The notes under the pieces are model-generated. The model was not told the DNA's origin. It worked only from the letters and a program-made list of their open reading frames with translations, and searched no databases. Source: Sacculina carcini (taxonomy: Eukaryota > Arthropoda > Thecostraca > Sacculinidae). From it: 64,000 nt of DNA. The stretch is from NCBI GenBank assembly GCA_916048095.2, contig OU696578.1:7351545-7415544 (forward strand). The letters run 5' to 3'. Below, piece after piece: positions 13,913 to 25,100 of this stretch (position 1 is the first letter of the stretch; each line of letters opens with the position of its first letter). The translations under genes were made by a program, and so were the position numbers.

Positions 13913-16077
13913 AACGTTGATACAGTTGTGCTTTGGCTTTCGTGGTGTTTATTTGTCTGCTAATCACGCATACCACAATTGGTGACCCCGATTTTGGTTT
14001 GAGCATTTTCAAAGTCAGTTTTCGGTTGTGATTTCCTCATTCATAATTGACATCATTTATCATTTTTCACTTTCGCTATTTGGAACTTTTGTGCTCGTAA
14101 TCACAACATGTTGGGGAAAGAGGAAGCTTCACTTTCAGCTTGCGATGAGACCCCTGTCGGTCGCGTGTCCATTAAACCGCCAGCGTTTATGGAGAACGCC
14201 GTCGAGGGTTGGTTTGTCGTCCTGGAGGCGCAATTCAACCTCCAAAACATCGTCTCAGAGACTACGCGGTTCTACCACGTAGTATCTTCTTTGCCGCCTA
14301 ATGTGGTGAGCCAGCTTCCCCCGAGCTGTCTGAGGTCTCAAAGTTTTACGGAAATAAAAAACGAGATGACACAGTTGTTCGAGCGCACCAAACCAGAACT
14401 CTTCGACGAGCTAATCTCAACGAAAGTGCTGACTGGTCGCCCATCTGCCTTCATGGCTGAGTTGCAAGCAACAGCGAGGAAGGTTGGAGTTTCAGGTGAG
14501 CTGGTTCTTCATATGTTCTGTCAGGCCAGGCCTGTCACGATCAGACCGGTGCTGGCGTCTCGTAAAGATATGCCGATATCCGAACTAGCTAAGCTGGCGG
14601 ATGAGCTTATGCCACTGGCACAACACAATGCATCTTGCTTGACAGTGAACAGCTCAGGCAGTAGTTCCTCTGCTGCTAGGCCTCGTGTACCACCACTGGT
14701 AGCATGACATTGACGCCGTACTACGCCGATCAGCGACCTCAAGTATGTCGGGCCCATCTCTTCTTTGGCCCACGCGCGAGAACGTGCAAACCGTGGTGCA
14801 AGTGGTCAAAGAAATCACCAGGCATTCAAAACTATTCAACATAACTATTCAACCGTCGTCTCGGCCCTCTTCGCGTGCGGCTTCACCAGACCGTCAACAA
14901 CAGTCGGAAAACTAGAGGGGCAGGTTCCGGTCTGTGCGACACCGAACCTGCCGCTTCTTCGAGTCGCAGCCAAGGTGGGCAGCACTTCCATCAAATTCAT
15001 TGTTGATACTGTGCTGGTGTATCAATCATACCAAAATCAGCCGCTGGTCTTGTCCTAACACCAACAACTGTCTGTCTTTCATCAGCGAGTGGCACTGAAA
15101 TCCCTGTGTTCGGTGTATCTGTTCGCGTGTGGGCTGATTCGCGGTTATATAGATGTGTGTGTGTGTGTGTGTGTGTGTGGAACGTTGATAAAGTTGTGCT
15201 TTGGCTTTCGTGGTGTTTATTTGTCTGCTAATCACGCATACCACAACGGCTCTGGTCCTTCTAGGTATTGCTTCTACAGAAAAAACGATTAATGATAGAC
15301 AACTAATATTTTGCCAATATGTTTATTTTATCCAAAAAATAAAAGTCAAGTAAATACAAGTATGCAACTTTAACCAGTGAAAATTTATTTGAGACTGAAA
15401 TTGGAATAGCCGTCAATTGAGGGCTATGGTCCTTCTAGTGTTAATTATTTACATGCACGTATTTTTGTTTTATATCCGTATTTGGTACTGTGTTTCACTT
15501 ATTGTACATGCACATTTAGCCTTTGTTATTGCTTCACTATGAATATGCAAAATGTACCAACAAAATTATTCACTGTCATGAGTAATTTCTTAAAAATGGA
15601 TACTGATATAGCCCAAATCCTGATGTGATGGAAAACCTATGAGTTCATTTCAATAATTGTTGAAATTTCTGACTGAATTTATGCTGCTGAGTATAATCAG
15701 CAGCATAAATTCAGTCAGAAATTGTTTTAAAATATTTTGCCAGAAAGATCGTGTTTTTTGTTTTATTAATTCAACCACCGAACGAAAGCAACAGGAGCCA
15801 TCCCAGTTGGACTATAGCTCCTTATTGTTACATTCGTTACCCCCATTTTTGCCAAGCTACCACTCCACTCCAGCACACCCCCGCCACCCCCTCACCCGAG
15901 GCCCGACACGGCACACATCCCCCGCCCAACACCACCCCACACACACATGCACACGCGCACACACACATATATACATACATACATACGTGCACACACATAC
16001 ACCTACACACACATACACACAAAACAAGTAAACATTTTTATCTCACCAGAAACGGTAAGGATATGTTTTTTTCATAT

Positions 16078-16108
<31 letters not shown>

Positions 16109-19100
16109 CATACATATAAGCTGCTGAAGAAGCTGATCACGACAATGATTCGACCAAGACTAGAATATGCGGCAGTGGTATGGTCTCCGTCTTTGAGGAA
16201 GCATATCGACAAACTCGAGAGAATACAGAGAGCAGCAACGAAAATCGCACCAAGTTTGAGAGGTTTAGAATACGCAGATAGGTTGAACAAACTAGGACTG
16301 ACCACGCTCGAAAAGGGAAGACAGAGGGGACTTAATACACACTTTCAAATACATGAGAGGATTCCAAAAAACGGATCGGAAAGGCTGGATTGTTTGGAAT
16401 GAGAGATATCAAAGGGGACATGGTATGAAATTGAAAAAACAAGATGCCGACAGAAGGTCAAACAGGACAGTTTTCCTTATAGGAGCGTAGAAAAGTGGAA
16501 TAGTTTAGACAGTGAAACATTAAAAGCGAGAACAATTCAAACGTTCAATGAGAAACTAGATAAATCATGATTTGGAGACGGGACAGCTCGAGCGCAAGCT
16601 CATATCCCGTAATGCACAAATAGGTGAGCACATATCCACATACATATTCAATGGGCAATCGATAGGCAAGTACAAATCGTGTTGGCCAGTGTAATTAAAA
16701 AAACGTATATATGTTTCTTCTACTGATAATTTCAATATTAAGCACGCGATTAATTGTTCTAGCATCCTCCAACCTCTATGACTATACATTGAGTGTAATT
16801 GATTTTATGAACGAGGCACTGAATGTCGTATACAGTAATGTGTATGTTTGTGCGAGTACAATTCCATTTTATCATAAATCATTTTGTTGGTGAGTTTCGT
16901 GTGACGTGACCAGTTGTAATCTTCTAATGTACTGACGCACAAATCGTAATTTATTTTCAGAAAAAACGTGGCTCAATCGCTCTTACACTGCTGATATCAA
17001 CACACAGGGATCTTGATTCAGAGTTCAACGGACACTGAATCGATCTACTGAATGTCCGTAAAAAATTCCTACACGCACATGTCATATGACAGAGGTGAAA
17101 AAGTATGCAATTGATTCTTGCAATATCGAGCATCGAAATCAAGCCATGAGGAGTGTTTTTCACCGGAACGCAAATTGCGCCCGTAAAGCATGGCCGCTGC
17201 ACGCCAAGATAGGCCCCACTTGAACGCCGGACCTAGACGAGCGGCATTCTACTGGTGTGATTAGTCGCGAGCGGGTGCAGTCATCCAGTGTGCAGTGATG
17301 TCGAGTGTAGTGGGCACGTGCTGCAAGCTTCTGGTAATATTCTTCTTGTGCAGCAGAATCAGAGGAGTGTATCTGTCGCCGGCCAATGATGACCAGCTCA
17401 GATGGGGATCAGGATTTCATGAGGATGATGAGAAAGACGACGTGGAAACGGACGTTGAATCTTCAGGACAAGTTCCCGAGGAAGAAGTCACGTGGGAAGA
17501 AGAAAATGACAAAGCCAGGAGGCAATGCCGCTGGTGCGAGCGTCTAATGAAACCTTGCAAAGGAGCGGGAATTTTCCTGATTGAATATTTTGAGAGCGAC
17601 AGTAGAAGAATAGCCTGTCAGAACTTGAATGAATTGGACAAAGAAAGTCTCAAGTACAGATACAGAGTATCTTGCATATTTCATCTAGCAAACAAATGTT
17701 GGGGCATGAGAGAACGTGTGAAAGTGAACGTGTGCCTGAAAGATGCCGACTTCACGTGCAAACAACGCACCAAATCTGTGGTTCAACATTACTACAGAAA
17801 AAACCCTTGATATGTGCGAAAACGTATTTGATCTGTAATTAAACATTACTTCACTAGATAACCATGATCCATGTAAAAGTGCATTTGCTCTGTAATAACG
17901 TATTTCATCTGTAATCAAACATTACTTCACTAGATAACCATGATCCATGTAATAGCGCATTTGCTCTGAAATTAAACATTACTTCACAAGTTATTCTTGA
18001 TTAATATAAAAGTGTGTTGATTGCAATGTCGCTGTTTCAATAAATGTTGCTATACCAACTGCACGAAATGTGTTAAACGCAGTGTGAACATGTGATTTTC
18101 AATGTTGCAATGTTTGCAACACTGTGCTGCAGCCCCGCGCTACGGTGCTCGAACCACTAGGGATGCGAGACTAGTTCATAAGAGATGTGAGACTAGTTCC
18201 TAAGAGATGTGAGACTAGTTCCTAAGGGGCTCAAGATTAGCTCCTAAGGGGTGTGAGTCTAGTTACTAAGAGATGTGAGACTAGTTCCTAAGGGGCTCAA
18301 GATTAGCTCCTAAGGGGTGTGAGTCTAGTTACTAAAGGGTGTGAGACTAGTTCCTAAGAGATGTGAGACTTGTTCCTAAGGGGCTCAAGATTAGCTCCTA
18401 AGGGGTGTGAGTCTAGTTACTAAAGGGTGTGAGACTAGTTCCTAAGAGATGTGAGACTTGTTCCTAAAGGGTGCCAGACTAGTTCCTAAGGGGTGCCAGA
18501 CTAGTTCCTAAGGGGTGCCAGACTAGTTCCTAAGGGGTGTGTGTCTAGTTACTAAGGGGTGTGAGACTAGTTCCTAAGGGGTGTGAGACTAGTTCCTAAG
18601 GGGTGTGAGTCTAGTTCCTAAGGGGTGTGAGACTAGTTCCTAAGGGGTGTGAGTCTAGTTACTAAGGGGTGTGAGTCTAGTTACTAAGGGGTGTGAGAAT
18701 AGTTCCTAAGTGGTGCCAGACTAGTTCCTAAGGGATGCGAGACTAGTTCATAAGGGATGTGAGACTAGTTCCTAAGAGATGTGAGACTGGTTCCTAAGGG
18801 GTGTGAGACTGGTTCCTAAGGGGTGTGAGACTAGTCTAGCCTAAGGGGTGTGAGACTAGCTCCTAAGAGGTGTGAGAGTAGTTCCTAAAGGGTGTGAGAC
18901 TAGTTCCTAAGAGATGTGAGACTTGTTCCTAAAGGGTTCCAGACTAGTTCCTAAGTGGTGCGATACTAGTTCCTAAGGGGTGCGAGAATAGTTCCTAAGG
19001 GGTGTGAGACTAGTTCCTAAGGGGTGCGAGACTAGTTCTAAGTGGTGCGAGACTATACCATTTGCAAATAGATTTCAATCAAATGAAAACTGAGTTAATC

Positions 19101-22100
19101 CAGATGAAAATAGACTTGAACCAAAAAAATATTATAAAAAATAATATGTAGAAGTTTTTAGTATAAATGTAATAATTGTTGACACCCATTTACTGATATT
19201 TCAGCGAAACTCATTAATCGGTGCTCATAATGATGAGTAGCAACGATTAATAGTACAATATATAAATTTTATATAATATAATTGTTCAATATATATATAA
19301 TTGAAGAATATATAATTGTTCTAGCATCCTCCAGCCTCTATGACTATACATTGAGTGTAATTGATTTTATGAACGAGGAACTAAATGTCGTATGCAGTAA
19401 TGTGTATGTTTGTGCGAGTACAATTCCATTTTATCATAAATCATTTTGCTGGTGAGTTTCGTGTGACGTGACCAATTGTAATCTTCTAATGTACTGACGC
19501 ACAAATCGTAATTTATTTTCAGAAAAAACGTGGCTCAATCGCTCTTACACTGCTGATATCAACACACACGGATCTTGATTCAGAGTTCAACGGACACTGA
19601 ATCGATCTACTGAATGTCCGTAAAAAATTCCTACACACACATGTCATATGACAGAGGTGAAAAAGTATGCAAGTGATTCTTGCAATATCGAGCATCGAAA
19701 TCAAGCCATGAGGAGTGTTTTTCACCGGAACGCAAATTGCGCCCGTAAAGCATGGCCGCTGCACGCCAAGATAGGCCCCACTTGAACGCCGGACCTAGAC
19801 GAGGGGCATTCTACTGGTGTGATTGGTCGCGAGCGGGTGCAGTCATCCAGTGTGCAGTGATGTCGAGTGTAGCGGGCACGTGCTGCAAGCTCCTGGTAAT
19901 ATTCTTCTTGTGCAGCAGAATCAGAGGAGTGTATCTGTCGCCGGCCAATGATGACCAGCTCAGATGGGGATCAGGATTTCATGAGGATGATGAGAAAGAC
20001 GACGTGGAAACGGACGTTGAATCTTCAGGACAAGTTCCCGAGGAAGAAGTCACGTGGGAAGAAGAAAATGACAAAGCCAGGAGGCAATACCGCTGGTGCG
20101 AGCGTCTAATGAAACCTTGCAAAGGAGCGGGAATTTTCCTGATTGAATATCTTGAGAGCGACAGTAGAAGAATAGCCTGTCAGAACTTGAATGAATTGGA
20201 CAAAGAAAGCCTCAAGTATAGATACAGAGTATCTTGCATATTTCATCTAGCAAACAAATGTTGGGGCATGAGAGAACGTGTGAACGTGAACGTGTGCCTG
20301 AAAGATGCCGACTTCACGTGCAAACAACGCACCAAATCTGTGGTTCAACATTACTACAGAAAAAACCCTTGATGTGTGAAAACGTATTTGATCTGTAATC
20401 AAACATTACTTCACTAGATAACCATGATCCATGTAAAAGTGCATTTGCTCTGAAATTAAACATTACTTCACAAGTTATTCTTGATTAATATAAAAGTGTG
20501 TTGATTGCAATGTCGCTGTTTCAATAAATGTTGCTATATCAACTGCACGACGTTTGTGTTAAACGCAGTGTGAACATGTGATTTTTAATGTTGCAATGCT
20601 TGCAACACTGCGCTGCAACCCCGCGCTACGGTGCTCGAACCACTAGGGATGCGAGACTAGTTCATAAGGGATATGAGACTAGTTCCTAAGAGATGTGAGA
20701 CTGGTTCCTAAGGGGTGTGAGACTGGTTCCTAAGGGGTGTGAGACTAGTCTAGCCTAAGGGGTGTGAGACTAGCTCCTAAGAGGTGCGAGACTAGTTCCT
20801 AAGGGGTGCCAGACTAGTTCCTAAGGGGTGTGAGTCTAGTTACTAAGGGGTGTGAGAATAGTTCCTAAGGGGTGCCAGACTAGTTCCTAAGTGGTGACAG
20901 ACTAGTTCCTAAGGGGTGTGAGTCTAGTTACTAATGGGCGTGAGACTAGTTCCTAAGGGGTGCGATACTAGTTCCAAAAGGGTGCGAGAATAGTTCCTAA
21001 GGGGTGCCAGACTAGTTCCTAAGGGGTGTGAGATTACTTCCTAAGGGGTGCGAGACTAGTTCCTAAGGGGTGCGAGACTAGTTCCTAAAGGGTGCGAGAC
21101 TAGTTCTAAGTGGTGCGAGACTATACCATTTGCAAATAGATTTCAATCAAATGAAAACTGAGTTAATCCAGATGAAAATAGACTTGAACCAAAAAAATAT
21201 TATCAAAAATAATATGTAGAAGTTTTGAGTATAAATGTAATAATTGTTGACACCCATTTACTGATATTTCAGCGAAACTCATTAATCGGTGCTCATAATG
21301 ATGAGTAGCAACGATTAATAGTACAATATATAAATTTAATATTATTACGTAAATGCTGGTATTCACGCATTAATAGTGTTGTAATTGGTCTTGTGTGACA
21401 GTGAATCTGGTCACCATTTAGCAATGTCTATTCACAGCACTGCACTGCGTCTTCAAAACTGAGCACATTCCATAATGTACAGTTAAAACTGTTTCGGCAA
21501 CTGTTGTTCATACGAGTGTACATGTTTGAGCGGACACAGTGTCACGAGCGGCAGCATAGTGGCACGATTAGGTGGTCGTGTGACATTAGCACGATATATA
21601 ATAGAGTGCCTGAACGTGCTCAATTGCGCGCCATATCGATGAATTTCAGTTGTGCGAGTTCCAGTCACTGTTTCTGTGTCAATTGCTATCAAATGGAGTA
21701 TGTTGTATATACGTAATACGAGCAAATTGAGTTTTCTAAATGAGCTTGTGAAGGGATGACATACGCGGTGAGAATATATTGCAAGCACATGACTAGCAAC
21801 AACAACAAATACAGCAAAAACAACGAGTGAACGAGCAAGCTTCAAGCGATGATTAGCAATCTTCAAGGCACTTCTACAAGATCTTCCTGCCGAATGGCCG
21901 CTAAGTAGTACTTTTCCACTCTGCAGGTGTAAGTTTGCAAGTGCGAAGGTTCTATGTTACTGATGGCCTGCAGGGCGATTTCTTCAATTGCGCTGATGCG
22001 CTGTTAAGCCATTGAGACTCCACAGTCACCGCGACCAGTCACACCAGTGATTTCATCCATCCGTTGTCTCAACTGCCGCTTGATATTGCTCTTGAGCTCC

Positions 22101-25100
22101 ATAATTTGCTCTATGGGGTTGAGAAGGTATGAATATGGAGCAAGTCGGAGTAGACCACAATACTCCTGACTATAAAAAATCATCCCGGTTGTTGTGTGCC
22201 GGTGCGTTGTTTTTTACAATACTAAACGGTTGATCAAGGCAAATAAAGGGTTGATCAAATAAACTGTTCTGTTTTTTTACTTCTGCTAGGTTCATATTTT
22301 GCGTGCAGGGCCTCACATCCTTCAGAGTAATAAAATTTACATACATCCAATTTTATTGTATTAATGCACACTTGTACATTGAACTCTGCCTGGATCATGT
22401 CTTTCAGCTACCGCAACGTGATCGACGGATTCTCCTTGATCGTGGACAAAATGTTCTCAATCATTTCTGGAGTTTGAATTGACTTTGAGCCATATTTTGG
22501 TTTTGCTTGAATAGTTCCTTTTCTCAACCACTTATACGCTGTGCTGGTGTTGACTCCCAATGAGTCGACCACATCCTTCCAATTTTTCCCTTCTTTGTGC
22601 GCCTTGACCACTCGTGCTCTGTCGGCCGCACTTATTTTGTTATATTTCATATCTCAACTTAAACTTTCAAATATTGAATGCAATTGCAATTCACAAATTA
22701 ATCTAAAACACTAACAACCGAGAAACTGCTGCATTTGCTAAACTAATTGGACGCGTTGAATATTGTATTCTGACTAAAGCAGAAGTACAACAACTATTAT
22801 AAATCGTATTAATCGATCGTTAAATACCAATGCGTATATCAACTTATTAATACAATGCGTATACCAGCTCAAGTTGTAAATATTACCAAATCAATTTTTA
22901 CTTTTGCCAAAATTACTTGCAAATGGTATAGATAATGCAACCCTCTAATACAGGGGTTCTCACCTATGCTTTTTATTTTCCCTGAAAACTTTTGTTTTTA
23001 CAGGAACTTCAACATGTATGAGTGAATATGTAATTTTAGAAAAATTATCACGTCGTTTGCACGTTTACATTTTTCATATAACTATCAAGAATCCAGGGTG
23101 TGCGAGAACACACTGCTGATTTGAAAACAAGACTGCGAACACTGGAAAAAAAGTTGAGAACCACTGTCGTCAAAAAGTGTTGATTGAAATGTCGCTGTTT
23201 CAATAAAAGTTGATTGATCAACTGCACGAGCATTGTGTTTAACACAGCGTGAAATTAATGTTTGCAACAATTCGGTGCAAGGATGTGCAGATGACCTCGT
23301 ATCACGTGCTGCTCGAAGTATCCACGTTACAAGTGTTGATTAAGAGAGTGGAAATTTTCAGTTTACGTGTACGCAAACTGTTAACACTAGAAGGACAGGT
23401 AATTTAACTACCTAGAACAGTGTTTCTTGACCTTTCTCAGTGTTCGCATCCCTGTCAAATCAGCAGTCTGTTCTCGCACACACATTATACCCGCCGGCTC
23501 TGCTCGGCTCGGCTCGACGCTATCGGGACTTCGGGCAGTATATCGGTCGACAGAGCACTGCCTTGTAGTTCAAGTGGTCGTCGTCGCTGGAAGCCGGCAA
23601 AATTGTGTGATTGAAATTTTTTGTTAGTCGGGGAGTGTAGTGTCGTGTAGAGTGTGTGTGTGTGTGTGTGTGCGTGTGTGAGTGACGTCACACAGGCAAC
23701 CGATGTTAACTGTGAACGTAGTCACGTGAATAGTGAACTCCCTCTCTCTGTCTTCTCTTTCCTCAGTGAACAAGTGACCTGAGTGTTTCGCGGGGAGGTC
23801 AGTCGGTGGATTCACGGTGTGCGTAGTGTTGTGTGCTCGTCCTGGTTATGTGGTAATCGCACTCTGTACAAGTGCCGATTAGTGATAATGGCTGATAGTG
23901 TTGGGTTGTGTTATAGCTGTTGTTAGTCGCACATTCATTCGAGTGTCGACTCGTTATAGAATTGTTTTGTTGTTAATATATGTACACTACAGGAATAGCC
24001 GTCAATTGACGGCTATGGTCCTTCTAGTGTTAATTATTTACATGCACGTATTTTTGTTTTATATCCGAATTTGGTACTGTGTTTCACTTATTGTACATGC
24101 ACATTTAGCCTTTGTTATTGTTTCACTATGAATATGCAAAATGTACCAACAAAATCATTCACTGTCATGAGTAATTTCTTAAAAATGAATACTGATATAG
24201 CCCAAATCCTGATGTGATGGAAAACCTATGAGTTCATTTCAATAATTATTGAAATTTCTGACTGAATTTATGCTGCTGATTATAATCAGCAGCATAAATT
24301 CAGTCAGAAATTGTTTTAAAATATTTTGCCAGAAAGATCGTGTTTTTTGTTTTATTAATTCAACCACCGAACGACAGCAACAGCAGCCAACCCAGTTGGA
24401 CTATCGCTCCTTATTGTTACATTCGTTACCCCCATTTTTGCCAAGCTACCACTCCACTCCACCACACCCCCGCCACCCCCTCACCCGAGGCCCGACACGG
24501 CACACATCCCCCGCCAAACAACACCCCACACACACATGCACACGCGCACACACACACATATACATACATACATACGTGCACACACATACACCTACACACA
24601 CATACACACAAAAAAAGTAAACATTTTTATCTCACCAGAAACGGTAAGGATATGTTTTTTTCATATATATATATACATATACATATACATACATATAAGC
24701 TGCTGAAGAAGCTGATCACGACAATGATTCGACCAAGACTAGAATATGCGGCAGTGGTATGGTCTCCGTCTTTGAGGAAGCATATCGACAAACTCGAGAG
24801 AATACAGAGAGCAGCAACGAAAATCGCACCAAGTTTGAGAGGTTTAGAATACGCAGATAGGTTGAACAAACTAGGACTGACCACGCTCGAAAAGGGAAGA
24901 CAGAGGGGAGTTAATACACACTTTCAAATACATGAGAGGATTCCAAAAAACGGATCGGAAAGGCTGGATTGTTTGGAATGAGAGATATCAAAGGGGACAT
25001 GGTATGAAATTGAAAAAACAAGATGCCGACAGAAGATCAAACAGGACAGTTTTCCTTATAGGAGCGTAGAAAAGTGGAATAGTTTAGACAGTGAAACATT

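Larger units (their letters stand above)
13196..15245 (+). mobile_element. CsRn1/Kabuki-like Ty3/gypsy LTR element, 3'-deleted, TSD ACGG
   Basis: Starts TGTGGGG and ends ACCACA, flanked by ACGG at 13192-13195 and 15246-15249. 5' LTR 13196-13977, PBS TGGTGACCCCGA at 13980-13991 (complement of the tRNA-Trp 3' end, a hallmark of the CsRn1 group), gag 14108-14707, a degraded protease, then only the last 128 bp of the 3' LTR (15118-15245). One deletion removed RT, RNase H, integrase and most of the 3' LTR. Confidence 0.88.
12850..15440. mobile_element. TTAA-type element with CCGTCAATTGACGG palindromes, split by an LTR element
   Basis: Segments 12850-13195 and 15246-15440 together align with 43236-43762, where they are continuous. 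The right end reads GGTCCTTCTAGTG followed by TTAA at 15441, as in piggyBac-type insertions (CACTAG/CCTAG ends, TTAA target). The palindrome occurs at 13182-13195 and, with one change, at 15410-15423. Non-coding. Left border unclear. Confidence 0.55.

Noticed and set aside
15657-16119. ORFs of 120-124 residues with long His/Thr runs (also 24249-24620)
   Set aside because: Low-complexity translation of C-rich and CA-repeat DNA inside the LINE fragment.
16957-17202. 81-residue antisense ORF repeated in every array unit (also 19519-19764, 25538-25783, 28469-28714, 31279-31524)
   Set aside because: It is the complement of the 5' UTR part of exon 2 and is conserved only because the DNA is duplicated. 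It crosses the acceptor site and has no recognisable features.
17298-17810. Calling the secreted eight-cysteine protein a venom toxin, antimicrobial peptide or Spatzle-like cytokine
   Set aside because: Signal peptide, acidic segment and cysteines fit many secreted classes. The cysteine spacing does not match one I can name, so no function is assigned.
17685-17918. 77-residue antisense ORF over the gene 3' end in several units
   Set aside because: Shadow of the coding strand and 3' UTR repeat blocks.
18157-19053. CRISPR-like look of the 22-bp repeats
   Set aside because: Monomers are directly adjacent with no spacers and the genome is eukaryotic; it is a minisatellite.
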